A stretch of 64,000 nucleotides of DNA from Coriolopsis trogii (Eukaryota > Basidiomycota > Agaricomycetes > Polyporales > Polyporaceae): the NCBI GenBank assembly GCA_020543525.1, contig JAHYIO010000031.1, positions 2,294,001 to 2,358,000 on the forward strand. Reading direction: 5' to 3'. The notes under the pieces were generated by a model. That model searched no databases, was not told the origin of the DNA, and saw nothing but the letters and a program-made list of their open reading frames with translations. Positions 35,107 through 51,559 of this stretch are shown here, one piece after another. Within the stretch, counting starts at the first letter, position 1; each line of letters starts with the position of its first letter. The position numbers were made by a program, and so were the translations under genes.

Positions 35107-36977
35107 ATGTCCGAGTCTGCAAGCTATGGCGCGTTTGTCACGCCGGGATCGGGTGAGTATATCCTCAGTCCCTACGAATCAGGTAATGACGCAGTTTCGC
35201 TCATCGCAGAACGATCAACGAGACGACCGCTCCCGAAACCTCTCCTACTTCCTCCGCGAATGGCCTCGGAGGCTACGTTTGTCGAAGAGGTGGATCCTCG
35301 CCACCCCTCACAGGACATAGCCAGATCCATGGTGTCGTTTCTTACTTACCGCTCGGCGAGCCCTGCATCCACGCTGTATGGACGAAACTGTGATTCCGGG
35401 AAAGAACAGATGTTGAAGGAGGCCGAGCCTTCACCCACCAGAGGCGGGCTCCGGGGTTGGCCAGACAGGATCGTGAAGGGGTATACTTGGTCATACCACC
35501 GTGTTCGATCCCATTGGCCCTGGTTCCTAGCCTTCGTGCTCAGCAGTATCGTATGCTGTAGCATCGCGATCGGGTGGTCCTTCCGTCTCAGTACCTTCAA
35601 CATCGCAGATGAGCACCAAATGAATAATGCATCTGTGAGACCTCTCGAATTCAAGATGTGCTCCACGCGATAGCGGGTGTTGATTCTGTTCAGGTCCAGT
35701 TGTCGGCGAACCTCGTGGCCATAGATCCGGTAGCTCAGCAGATGACTCTCGACTGGCAGATCTCCTATGATTGTAGGGACATTGTTTGTCCCGACGTTGA
35801 CCTCTACTTCGATGCGTGAGTGAATCCTTCTTACATCACTCACACGAGTAGTTGGTGTTCAGAAGCTGAAGCCGTGGTCTGCTACAGGAATAGTCTGCGA
35901 TCGGACTCGTCAGGTAATACACCGAGTAACACCAAACCACCTCCGATCTTTTCTATCAATGGAGACAACGTACTTGCCATGAGCAACCACACAGATCGCA
36001 GATCAACTTCCGTAGTGAAATTGCCGTCTGGAGCGCCAACACTCATCGCACATTGCAGTCGTACCCATATGACAAGTAAGCCGCACTATTCCAGTGGCGT
36101 AGAAGCATCCGTTGAGTGTGATGTCAGGTATCTGGCTCAACTGGTATTCTTTGCGGAGGAGGCGGCGACAAGTTCGTCCGTAAGCATCGCCATTGTGAAG
36201 ACCACAGGCATCGCTGTGTAGGTTCTCTGTGTGATACTCTCTGGCGTGTCGCTGATATATATCCTCAGTGGCTTCAGCGTCCAGCTCCAGAACACCTCGG
36301 ATGTCTCCGACAATTTCGGTACAGTCATCAAGAATATCCAAGTAACCAGAGGGCCTGTTGTTCGACTATATGCTATTTTCATTGTTGTTGTCATCTGTAA
36401 GTATCAGCTCCATTACATCTGGAACCAGACATTGCTCAGCTTGGCCGCTTTTTAGGGCTAGTCACGCTCACTTTTGTGGCAACTTGCATTCTCAACGTCT
36501 TTTTCGGCAAAGGAATCTCATCCAATGTTCTCGTCTTGCCCATGGGTACGCTTTTTGCTTTCACACAGCTGCGACAAACGCTGCCTGGTGCACCTGACGG
36601 GTTTGGTACGTCCTGACTATGGTGAACCATAGCAATAACTGACAACAAGGCACGAATGTATATATCATACTCTTCACTTGTCCTGCGTACAGGCGCTGTG
36701 ATTGGTAAGTGGTGATTCGCAGCGATGCTCCCCGCGCTGAACCTACTACCCTGATATTCAGACTTCATTGGCATCCTCCCCTGCCTTGCGCTCTTGACAT
36801 TCTGCGTGAGTTCGCGTGCTCCCAGACTGTTCGCAAGAATTGGGATAGCTCAACGCTTTTGACCAGTCTATATTCTTGACGGCGATCTTCCTTCTCCGCA
36901 ACCCGGAGAAAGACAGCGCGCGCTGGGAAAGGGGGCAGCCTGGAGAGGGGGGAAAGTCTCGTTATGCGACGGTCTGA
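35107..36977 (+). CDS. DUF4436-type membrane protein, copy A (10-nt deletion, intron retained as coding)
   Basis: Integral membrane protein of unknown function, DUF4436-like. A basic cytosolic N-terminus is followed by a first TM (HWPWFLAFVLSSIVCCSIAI) and a beta-rich lumenal/outer domain (FNIADEH, QLSANLVAIDPVAQQMTLDW, QLVFFAEEA). C-terminal TMs include VVRLYAIFIVVVIWLVTL, VLVLPMGTLFAFTQLRQTLP and FIGILPCLALLTFCSIFL. Exons: 35107-35152, 35210-35634, 35694-35815, 35888-36217, 36269-36396, 36456-36605, 36693-36704, 36762-36805 and 36867-36977 (1368 nt, 455 residues). Against copy B it lacks 10 nt after position 36002, which shifts the frame. Splicing the equivalent 52-nt intron (36076-36127) would then give early termination, whereas retaining it restores frame with no stop. 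The 57-nt first intron is also a stop-free multiple of three. Could be a functional diverged copy or an early pseudogene. Confidence 0.78.
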
Positions 36978-37757
36978 TGAATCCGTGTGAACTAGAGAAA
37001 CAGGAACATGCGCATCATTTCGCCTGCATTCATGAGCCACACAACGGCACGTTGTGACCATATCTCAATCTGGACGCAACGACCGACCGTGACGTACGTA
37101 CGGTACCTATAATTCCTATCCTGACAATGCATGAATTAGGTTTGCGAGTACTGCCAGCGCAAGACCGTGTCTATGACCACATAGAAGCTCGGAACTTCTG
37201 ATAGATTTATAAGCCTACCTTGATTCTGCAGATATAGAGGCCAAGTGGTATGTGTCTCGTCACGTTCGGCGCGCATCGCACGTACTTACTAGTTGTTCTA
37301 TATACCGGCGCAAGCGGTACATCGTGAACGTCGTTGATGATCACGAAGCACATAACACGTAACTAACGGCGAACCGGACACCTCAGCGCGTAGTATAGTT
37401 CAGCTCCTCAGCTACGTTTGGAAACAAGACGATTCGGAGCCCCGTGTAGAGTGCGTGCAGCCATGCAGCACGCGAATACTACCCAGGTTTGCAGCGGTGA
37501 GACTCCGTTGACCGAAGATAGCCCGGGAACAGATGGGCGATGCATTGGCAGTCGATGAGCCCGCGCCTCAGGCCTCAAGTCTCGATAGGTCCCATGTGTT
37601 AGGCTTCCATTCAGCATGCTCTGAACTTAATCAATGTCGGCGCTGTCTGTGTCTTAGGGGGCAGTCGTCCCCAGGGGCGGTCATGGGGGGACTCTTCACG
37701 ACTCCTCTGCCCCTATGAGCCTACGAGATTTTGCCAGTCTGCTTCCAGATCTCCACA
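36978..37757. other. Intergenic between the DUF4436 copies
   Basis: 780 bases. The duplication is seen in the coding parts; I see no obvious duplicated promoter or transposon at the junction. Confidence 0.5.
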
Positions 37758-39593
37758 ATGTCCTCCAGTCGCAACAGGTCGGGGGTTTTACGCAGAACGG
37801 GTGAGCGTCTCCTGCTCCCAAACAAGCTACGATGTTGACGGAGTAACTCTCATTGCAGAGGATTCGGCGGTACGACCGCCGCCCACACCTCTTCACCAAC
37901 AAGTGGTTTCGGATTCTACGATAAGCGACGAGATGAAGATCGGGGAATCAGGTTCAAATCAAAGCTCACTCTCGTTCATGGCGTCGCCTCTCCCCTATGG
38001 CTCAGCCAGTACTGCTTACACGTTGAACGGACAAGACACCAGCCCTGGGAAGGAGCAACAGATGAGGCGGGAAGAGTCTCCGGAACCTGTCCCTGAAGGT
38101 GGACCTGCGATGTGGTGGGACAGAATCGTCGTGTGGTATGACTTGTGGTACCACCGTTTACGCTTCCGCTGGCCGTGGTTCCTAGTCTTCCTACTCAGCA
38201 CCATTGTGTGCTGTAGCATCGCTACCGGCTGGTCCTTCCGTCTCAAGACCTTCAATATCGCAGATCGGGACAGCGTGAACTTGAACGCGAATGTGAGATT
38301 TGTCTATTATCGGTTCCACAGTCAACCGTTGTTGAGAATATAATGCGTATAGGTCCAGTTGTCCGCCAACCTTGTGGACATTGACCCGTCTGCTCAACAG
38401 ATGACGCTCGACTGGCAGATCATTTATGACTGCGAGCGCATAGGATGCCCGGACGTCTTCGTGTTCTTCGATGCGTAAGATTCTGCGTGATATTTACCCA
38501 TTGTTGGTGGGTTGAAGCCAGCTCTAGAAATACTTTGCGCTCGGGGTCTTCGGATACACCTAGTAACACCAAACCACCCCCAATCTTCTTTATCAACGGA
38601 GGCAACGTACGCGCTGCGAAGAACAACACAGACCGCCGATCAAATTCCCTGAAATTCCGCACAAGTGTCGCGATTTCGAACGCCGACACGGGCCGCACAT
38701 TGCAGGCGTACCCCTATGACAAGTAAGTCGCATGAATCCGACTTGGAACCGTACCCTGCACTGAACACGAGATAGGTATACGACCCAACTGGTGTTCTTC
38801 GCGGAGCAGGCGTTGACAAATGAGTCCATGAGCATTGCTATTGTCAAAACCACAGGCATCGCTGTGTAGGATTCCAATTGCCCACCTCGCAGTCTGGTGT
38901 ATAATTGAATGGCGATTGCAGAGGGTTCAATGTTGAGCTGCAGAATACCCCAGACATCTCGGATAACTTCGGCACTGTCGTCAAGAATATCGAAGTCACG
39001 AGAGGGCCTGTGGTGCGGCTATATGCCACCTTCATTGTGCTCGTTATCTGTCAGTAGCTCCTCGATTATGAACCTCGATATCACTGAGCCCACCCGCTAC
39101 TCAGGGCTTGTCACATTGACGTTCATGGCAGTCTGCATCCTTAACGTATTTTTCGGCAAGGGAATGTCGTCCAGCGTTCTCGTCTTGCCCACCGGTACGC
39201 TCTTTGCATTCACACAGCTGCGTCAAACGTTACCTGGTGCACCTGAGGGCTTTGGTGCGTCTCCCTTCAGCTTACACCTCCTCTGATCCTAGATATGCGG
39301 ACTTCTCATCACTTGTCATAGGTGCTGCGATTGGTGGGTGATCATTGTGGCAGCAGCCTCATGTACTAATCACCATTCAGATTTCGTCGGCCTTCTCCCT
39401 TGTCTTGCAATCCTGACCTTTTGCGTGGGTGTTCTCAGTTGTCTGCAAGTTTGAGATTACGTAGCTCAAGCCCTTCCGTCAGTCAATATTCATGACGGCG
39501 AACTTCCTACTCCGCGATCCGCAGAAGGACCTCCCGCGCTGGAAGTGGAAGCATCCAGGAGAAGGGCGCAGGTCTCGATCTGTAACGTTCTAG
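37758..39593 (+). CDS. DUF4436-type membrane protein, copy B (intact)
   Basis: Paralogue of the gene just upstream on the same strand. Ten exons: 37758-37800, 37859-38292, 38353-38474, 38528-38722, 38776-38865, 38922-39049, 39105-39254, 39322-39333, 39381-39424 and 39483-39593 (1329 nt, 442 residues, all phases match). First TM RWPWFLVFLLSTIVCCSIAT; outer domain FNIADRDSVNLNANVQLSAN with MTLDWQIIYDC; then TTQLVFFAEQALTNESMSIA. C-terminal TMs are VVRLYATFIVLVIWLVTLTF, VLPTGTLFAFTQLRQTLPGA and FVGLLPCLAILTFCSIFM. Exon 8 is a 12-nt microexon encoding GAAI with split codons, conserved in copy A. Start ATG chosen because it gives the phase needed by exon 2 and mirrors copy A; an ATG at 37715 is out of frame. 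Function unknown; topology suggests several membrane spans. Confidence 0.85.
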
Positions 39594-40143
39594 CTTCTAT
39601 GACAAGCACATCTTGGCAAGTTTCGTTGACCACTTGTCAATGCCGACATGAACTTCAGCCTCGGCAAATAGCATTGATCGGGGAACCGCGATGTATATAT
39701 CGTCATTGGTGAGGTTGAGAGATTGAGAGAGACGAGAGAAAGACACGAGAAAGGCAGAGAGAAAGAAGAGAAGCTACACATTTATGCACGATGTACTCGA
39801 GAGTTGCATGGGCGGGCAGACAAACGAATTTGCATGACATCGAAGATGTTTATGTGGGAAGATGGGAGAACGTGACAGAAGGAAGAGCGATGCAGGTTAC
39901 AGACAAGCAAAACTCGAGCGAGCGCGACATGGGACTGTACACGATGATGAGGATGGGCGAGAAACTTTCGACCGGCAGAACCGACCAGCGCATATAGATA
40001 TACTGTACCGCGTACGCCCAAAATATGGGCGAGCCGATACTAGGCAAAAAGCAGAAAATAACATGTCAGGGAGGGGACCAAGCCCACTGTCCGCACGAAC
40101 AGAAACTAGAGCCAGTTCTTCGTGGTCCGTCACCAATTCGAGC
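39594..40143. other. Intergenic between convergent DUF4436-B and YAK1
   Basis: 550 bases with a purine-rich GA tract at about 39715-39775. No gene seen. Confidence 0.6.
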
Positions 40144-44279
<4,136 letters not shown>

Positions 44280-44573
44280 AAACACGGGTGATGGGAGCCT
44301 GGAAATATCTGGGACAGGAGCGGCCGCAGAGAATGAGTGAGCCTTGACGATGTCTGAAGCGGAAGTGTCTGTGGTGGACGCTGTGGAAGACGACGAGGAG
44401 GGGACGATGGATGATGAGCAAAGGGCAACGAGGTCCCGATCGTGGAGAGCGCCGAGCGCAGCCCAAGATCCAACTCAGATGACTTGTCTCTTACCGCCAT
44501 CGTCTCGGCAATAATCACATCGATTTCTTATCTCATTCCCCTAGTACATCCAACGAGCAGCACAGGCATCGTT

Positions 44574-45189
44574 CTACACCGTACTCGCACCCTCCGCCTC
44601 CTTCAGCGCGCCGACCACAGCACGCTCGACCGCCAGCAGCAGCCGCCCCTCTTGCCCTAGCGACCCCAGCGACGGCGGCGTATCAATCGACAGGAAAATC
44701 TGCTTTTGGAACCGGCGAGCTACACCGGTGATGCCGACAACATGTGCCGCCTTCGTCAGTGCTTGTCTCGTGTGGGCATGGAATAAACAGGATTATCACC
44801 GAGACGCTGTGCCATGGACAGTGCGGCATCTGAGCCCGACGAGCGATAGAGCGACGTTCCTGCAGCAAGCGTGCCTGACTTGAAGGTGGATGGATGCAAT
44901 AGGAACGGAATCCAATGCGATCAAGACGTCACGGACTGCCTCAACACACGGCACCATTGAACAAGACAAAACGTCGACTTACAGGCTCTCTCGGAGGCAT
45001 CGCGCATGCCCAGTCCTTGGACAAACACCCTTGCAACGGCGCATTTTGCACGACTTCTGCCTCCACATCCGTCGTGCCCACCCAGACCATGTATGTGTCC
45101 ACCAGCCGTGTGATTTGGACCGCAAGAGCGGGGAGCGCAGATTCGGCCGGTGGGATGTACTTTGTCTCGACGCGGATCCGGCACTCCAT
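44574..45189 (-). CDS. Proteasome assembly chaperone 4-like protein
   Basis: Small chaperone that helps build the 20S alpha ring. Exons 45189-44983, 44878-44800 and 44719-44574 sum to 432 nt (143 residues). Family-like features are QITRLVDTYMVWVGTTD near residues 27-45, WACAMP, and SMAQRLARRFQKQIFLSI, which correspond to the PAC4 pattern of a WVG strand and AQRLARK.NKQ helix-strand, and the length fits. The middle intron donor is GTGATA. The C-terminal helix is LLLAVERAVVGALKEAEG. The stop is 295 bases from the YAK1 start codon on the same strand, so its 3' end lies in the YAK1 promoter/leader. The frame stays open upstream (to about 45306), so a longer N-terminus is possible. Confidence 0.75.
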
Positions 45190-46305
45190 CGTGGGTGCAG
45201 TTGCCTGTGGTTGTGAAGAGATGATGTGCAATATTCGTTCGCTGCTCGTTAGGGGACGATGGAAGCTGGAGCTCTGAAGCTCGTGCGTGCATGGAACCCT
45301 GGCCAATTGCAGGCGATCGTTGGTTGCTACAAGGAAGCGCCCATTCCATCATGGGCGTCTGTACCTCCGCCCAACTTGAACTTGTCAACAACGATCTCTG
45401 TGGCCAGTGTCTCCCAGTCGACGAGCTCGCCTTATTCGCGGTCTCGGGTCGCTGTATGAAGACGCATGTCACAGAGCTCAGTCTCTAGCGTCTCAGCAGA
45501 AGCATTCATCATCCAAACCGCACCAGTCAACTCAGACGGCGAAGTCGTCTGCTTCGAGCACTGGGAACGCGCAAGGAAATATACAAGCACTACGCAACTC
45601 AATCCTGACCGGTGAGTATCAATACTTTGTGTTTGAGAATGAACGTACCATGGATGCGCCGTCGCGAAGCGGCACCGCCATAAGCGAGCGGCCGGATGGA
45701 TGAAACGGATGGAGCTGGAGAGCGCGGAAGTGGTTATTGGCACGCAAACTATTATCATTTCTCTAGTTATAGACCCTTCACACATGTCATCATGTGAAGA
45801 GGGCCACCGTGTTGTGGCTGAGAGCTATGAATAGGCTGGGAGATGCAGCGGCGACGTCGTGCTGCAGCTCGGCGTTCAGTGTATATTGGCCACAGTGGGC
45901 ATACCACCAGTCGTCCCGTAATTGTCTACCACACTTCCCAACTCGTATATAGGATACACCTCCAAGCTTTATTTCAGGCAACAGGAATACTTTACGCGTA
46001 ACTCGTGGTTATACCATGGCCATATATCCTCTGGGGATTCCCAGTCAGTCTTGCCATGTCTCTGTATTGATTGAATAATCCGGGAGTCCTCAGGACTAAT
46101 GACTCATACTCGTTTCACAATATTGACGGGCACACGCAGTACTGACGGGAGTCTCAGTGACTTTTTCGTGTGCTCCAAAGACCACACTGATCCAGACAGG
46201 TGTAAATTCTTTGGTTGAGTACCTCGCTTGCTCTTGCTATGTGTTTCTTCTGGCTGACGCAGAAAGCTTGCAGTTTGGGCCGACGATCACCGACTACGCT
46301 TCGTT
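45190..46305. other. Intergenic, PAC4-like to disordered protein gene
   Basis: About 1.1 kb between divergent genes. Short open frames near 45250-45700 (+) have Ser/Gln-rich translations without family features. No gene called. Confidence 0.5.
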
Positions 46306-48026
46306 ATGGCTGACATGCAGTCCAAGAAGACTAACTCGACCACTCCACAAGCCGCTACTCCCTCGCGTCCGTCGCAAGCCATGCGAGCGCATCTCGCCCG
46401 CTCCCCTGCAACCCCAATGCCGTTACAGAAGCGGCCACGTACCCCGAGTCCCTCTCCACCCTCTCCTCCTGCCGAAGGAAATTCCAAGCAGCGCAGGATT
46501 GAGGGTGGATTGGGCTCACCCGGCGGCGTGCGATCACGAAACGCAACCCCTGCCCTGACTCCATCCCAGCGCGCGGCTCGTCGTGCCGCAATCGAGAAGG
46601 GGCTCAGTGAGGCAAAGAAACAGGCCCGTCTGGCAAGCATCCAAGAAGCGTTATCTGCCGCTGCTGCTGCTCAGGGCTCTTCCCAGGAATGCGCGCTTTC
46701 TGGAAGTCCCTCCTCGAGTCATACCCATCCCGCGCCGCCTTCGCAAGGTCGATCTTCCCGTGAACGAGCCACTGAGGCCGCCCTGCGCCAGGCGCAGCTT
46801 TCTGATGGTCCTGTTCCCCCATCGCCCTCGCTCTCTTCGGTGTCACAGAACCAATACAGAACAGCGGGCCTCTTCACGGGTCCGTCCAGGCCTCGTCATC
46901 AGTTCTCCACCGAGTCCGAAGCCGGGTACTCGATAACGTCCGAGATCGAGGAGGCGGAGAGGGAGAATCTGGAAGACAAGGAGATACAGACAGACCCAAT
47001 CGAGTCGGACGAAGAAGACGCCATCGAGGACTTCTTCAGCTCTCCACCCTCGCGCAGTTTAATTGGCCCTCCCGTGCTTCGACCGTCGGAACCGTACCTG
47101 GGCATGGACGGCGGCGCTGCTGCCGACAGTCATAATGACGGTCTCGGCCCCGGCTCCTCGCACTCGCCTCCATCCCGGATACCGAGCGAGGGGCATGAGC
47201 GTGGGGCGTCGACTCCGGCTCTCGTCGCCCACACACCCAGCCGGGGACGGGCCATGCGTGTGTATACTCCCGGTGGGAACGAGGGCGGGATGCTTCTGAC
47301 CCCGCCTGGGACTTCTCAGAGACCCTACGGGTCTGGAGGCATGCTTCCTCCCCCGCACGCACGAGGGCGCTCGTCCTCGCCCTCGCCGACCACGAGCAAA
47401 GGAAAGAGGAAGGAAACATCTCGTTCGGTCAGCAGGAACACCGCCGCTACCAGCGACAACATCTCGCAATGGGAGTTTCTTTCAGGTGATGTGGTGCGTA
47501 CGTGCAGCTCCATCGTGTGCGGCGTTCTGATGTCGCGCCTCTTTCCTTGTAATACTCTTTTGCGACTGCTCCTCATTACGTCGACAAACCGGGTACGGTC
47601 TCTTCGATCACGCAGGCAAACCCATTCCGCGAGGGACCGGTTGCTGTTGGCCATGACAGCCCAAAGTCGATCGTTTCGGGGGCAGATGGTTTGTATGGGT
47701 GTGAGGGGAGTGAGGGGTGGGCATCGGGCATGCTCTCCGCCGACACCATCGAGTCCCAAATAGCGTCCCTGTCCGCTATCCCGGAATACATACGAAGGCT
47801 GGAACGACGAGAGCGGGCGGCTCAGAGCAGCGCGGACATCAAGGCGCGCAAAATCGCTCAACTCGAGGAGGAAGTGCAGCGGTGCGTATCGCTATATCGC
47901 AACACCGTCCGCTCCATGCTGATAGGAGGTCGTGCCATGCCCTATCGTCGTATCGTGCTCAGCCTGTGGAACGAGAAAATAGCGTTGGAGGAGACGGTCG
48001 CTGCACTGCAGATGCGACGTCCATGA
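46306..48026 (+). CDS. Unknown, largely disordered protein with C-terminal coiled coil
   Basis: Not recognised. Exons 46306-47493, 47616-47881 and 47963-48026 sum to 1518 nt (505 residues). Ser/Pro-rich throughout. A basic helical block occurs at about residues 85-125 (TPSQRAARRAAIEKGLSEAK, then KQARLASIQEALSAAAA), an acidic block at about 205-245 (EIEEAERENLEDKEIQTDPI, ESDEEDAIEDFF), and proline-directed TP/SP sites are repeated (TPALVAHTPSRG, LLTPPGTSQRP). The C-terminus is coiled coil (IPEYIRRLERRERAAQSSAD, RKIAQLEEEVQ, EKIALEETVAALQ). The first intron is 122 nt, long for this window. A nuclear or cytoskeletal scaffold regulated by Cdk/MAPK is possible, but this is inference. Confidence 0.72.
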
Positions 48027-51000
48027 CGTTGGAGCTGTCGATCCCTTCGTCCTTCCTTCAGTGCCGCCTTCCCTGCTGCTCCTATCTTCCCCCCTTCTTC
48101 ACAGTGTATCAGTATCTTGCTTGCTGTGCTCCATCGCATCGGGTCTATGTCAAGCTTTGCGATTCCCCAGCTATCTAGTAAATTCTCGCCCGTGCTCGTT
48201 CTGTGTCGCCCACGCTCTAAATTAATGGAGGAACCGATAGTCGCTGTCGTTGCCTGTTCACTGTTTCCTTTCCGTCGGGTCTGCGGGGTAACGCCTGCTT
48301 CCACGCGTCTCTACCGCTTCCCCGGACTGGGGATGAAGAGTACTCGGGCCCCGAGATCGATTTGGCCACGTTCTCTCTCTCAGTACCAGTTATTCCTATA
48401 CATACGCATGCTTCGAACTCGCTGGTATTCGCCCACTCGGGGCGGTGCACATTGCTCCTTCCACATTTCCATCTCCGCTGCCAGACGATACACACACTTC
48501 TGCGGCCGCTGACTGTGACTCGCTCTGACGTTTTGATCTGCCTACCCATTTGAATGATCTGTCTGCGCTCTGGAGACGAAGACCGTTGTCGGGGCCCGTG
48601 CAAGAGCTATTTCGTTGTCGGACGCCGCCTTGGCAAAGGGCAATGACGCCTGTCAACGAAGTCGACGGTGGAGATCAAGATCCTCGTCATTCCTCAACAT
48701 ACCATCTGAGCGAGGCACACATTAGATGGTCCCCAACACGAGCAGACACCACATAGCAATCCTTGGGGGGCTTGTCGATGTCGACATGTCAAGGTACGCG
48801 TCCAGTGACACTGCGAAGTTCGCCCTCGTGCACCGAGTCCCCGACGTCGAGGACGGAATGGAAGCTCGTCGAACAAGTCGCGAACAGGCCTGTGACCGCT
48901 ACATGCGCCCACGCGTGTCCATTCCCTCGATATCCTGATATCCCGAATACGTCAAACATACCCGCGTGGTTGGTGAATTCATCATGTCGGTCGAACATCG
49001 AAGACGTCCACGCGGTCCTTGCGGAACTCCGACCTCGGGCCTGCTATAGGCACCGAGTGGGGGTCAGGGGCTGGGCGGCGGAGTGGAGAGAACGGTTGAC
49101 AGCGTTCATGAACCTTCGAATGAGGGAAAGCGTGCAAAGGGCGAAAAGGGCGGACAGGAAAGAGGTGAGTGTCCCGCGGCGATACGCCACCAGGCGTGTA
49201 GGAGCGAGCAGTTAGACGTGTTGAACAGACAGGTGATAGACGCGGTAAAGTCAGTGCCATGGTCAGTGCCTCTAACGGAACGAACTCTCCGTAACTCACA
49301 AGGTGAACTGAACGCAAAGCTCTCGCGCCCTGCGACGCCGCCGTCGCCCCGGTCTGCCCATGGGCCCGAGAAGGACTGTAGAGTACGAAGAGAAGTGCGT
49401 GCTGCACTCCCTCAACGTTGGAACCGTGGTACACGCTTGTCCGGAAGGTCGCTACGCACTTTTTTGGCCTGGGAGTCGGTCGCACAGTCACTCTGCGCCC
49501 TCACACTACGTCATCGTTCGAGTACGAGCGGATCGCCCGCCACGACTGCTAGACGTCGACAGCCAGACAAGCGTTGCACACGTGCAGAAGAGCGCGCTGC
49601 AGGTTAGATTGATCACTGTGGGAGGAAGCGTCGACGTCCAAGACCATTACACGTTGGTTGCCGATGCGCCGGGACACTAAAATGACATGTCACTGAAAAA
49701 AAAATCGATCAATGCCACTAACCACGGCGCCATGTTTATATTGATAGCACATACGCTATCCAGCATGAGCGTTGGGGACGTCGGGCGAAGCGACGTGAAC
49801 ATTGCGCGTAACAGGGGCAATGGTGCAGAGAAAGGGCGGGCTTGACGGACGAGCTGTGCCCGTACGTTCTAATTCACCCAGCATGTCAGCTATCGGAAGG
49901 ACGTTCCGCATGTCTGCTGGAATACGTCCAATCAGAAGTGAACTGTCACCACGGCACGTCACCAACGGTGTCCGCAACCGTCTTCAGGCCTGTGACATCA
50001 ATTGCAACGACCGTCCGAGCATACTGCCCATTTGTGATTCGCATTGGAACGTGTTACACCGCGGGTCTGATTGTCGTCTGCCACAAGCCCCTTCTTTCGT
50101 GCTAACGTTGTGTTCTGCGGGCGGAGTGGGTGACCTTCGAAATTCATATCAGAATCCGAACCTTTGAAAACTATTCGCTTACCGACGATCGCCGGGAATC
50201 TCTTCAAAAGCCGGATGCAGATTGGCCAGGATCTCGGGGAACCTGCAAGTTCCGGTCTGACTGAGCGATATGAACTGAATTCGCGTATGATAAAAGTTTG
50301 GACTGCGATGTGCGTTGGGAAATCGCGAGCATGTGGAGGCCACAATCGATAGGACTTGACAGAGACACTGGCCGGGATGGATAAGCTCCGGCCAAACTGC
50401 AGGATACTCACCTCCAGGCACGCATAGCGCAACAGCTGCCAAATAGCACGCGTTTCCAACTCAGCCGTCGCGCTTTGTAAGGCTCGACCAGAGGGGAGAG
50501 GATCGGCCGCACCGGGGACAATAAGGCGTGGAAAAGATAGTATGGGCGTACGGGACGCAAGGACAGCCGTTTTGCGCTTCGCACCTTCCCGCCAGTATCA
50601 AAGGCGACGACGTCAGTGCCTGGGACACGGGTCCTGCTGGAAAGGGCCTATCGCTGCTCGAACCGGCAACTCTACACCGTTCCTGCGTCGAGGCTAACGG
50701 TCAAAGCCGAACAGTTATCGTTCAGATGGGTACTCGGAAGCGATGCCTGGGAGCCCGACGCGGCTGGGAACCACGAGATAGGTCCGTGTGACGACGCAGG
50801 CCAGAAGCAGCGGCCTGAGGCTTCAGGGAACGAGGCGGGCGTCCCTGTGTTCACGAACAGTCATGTTTTACATTTGTTCGGCGACATTATAATGGTACGC
50901 ACCTCTATCAACTCGCGTGGGTTCTTCTGACGGTGATCATCCCGGAGAATAGCGTATCGGGCTCTCACCTATGGGTGTCCTGGTGGCCTTAAATGGAGAG

Positions 51001-51559
51001 TGGATGATGTGAATGATCTGCGGCAGCCGAGAGTGTGAGCCCACGTTTAACGAACACTACAGCTTCCCCATTTGTGTCCGCGGTACCAGTGACGCCGCTT
51101 CCCCAACTACCTGGCATCGCATTCACAGGCATGACTACGCGACCGACTCCGCACTACGGGCGACAGCACTCGTGACAAGACTGCTTCCGAGCAAATCGCC
51201 CGCCATGGGAGCCAGAAATGAGTGGAAAAGACGAACAGTCGAGCCAATAACCATTAGCACAAAACATCAACACGGTGGTAGTACAAGGTATGTACCCAAC
51301 GAAATCCTGTCGAGCTTCCCATAAAAATATGTACAACGAAGGGAAGACAGCGTACGTGGCAGCCGATGACGGCGCGTCCTGGGCTGACACCCAGGCCATG
51401 GTCTACTTGTCTAGCGCTCTAGGCTTGAACATCATGCGCAACGAATTGTAGTGTCCACATGCGCCGGAGACTAGAGACAAAATCCGGACCTTCGAAAGGT
51501 GTCGAGTGAACTGCCTGTGAGGTCCAGAGACGATGAACGATACGATGAGACCGCAACGT
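48027..51559. other. Gene-poor region
   Basis: About 3.5 kb. A frame at 49360-49680 (+) encodes 106 residues (HYVIVRVRADRPPRLLDVDS) but has no clear family, and I could not chain it to neighbours. An A-run lies near 49694. Nothing else supportable. Confidence 0.5.

Noticed and set aside
36978..37757. Possible transposon or third DUF4436 remnant between the tandem copies
   Set aside because: No terminal repeats and no DUF4436-like translation found in any frame by eye.
49360..49680. 106-codon plus-strand frame in the 48-51.5 kb gap
   Set aside because: No recognised family and no flanking exons that keep phase. An isolated frame of this size is common in GC-rich DNA.
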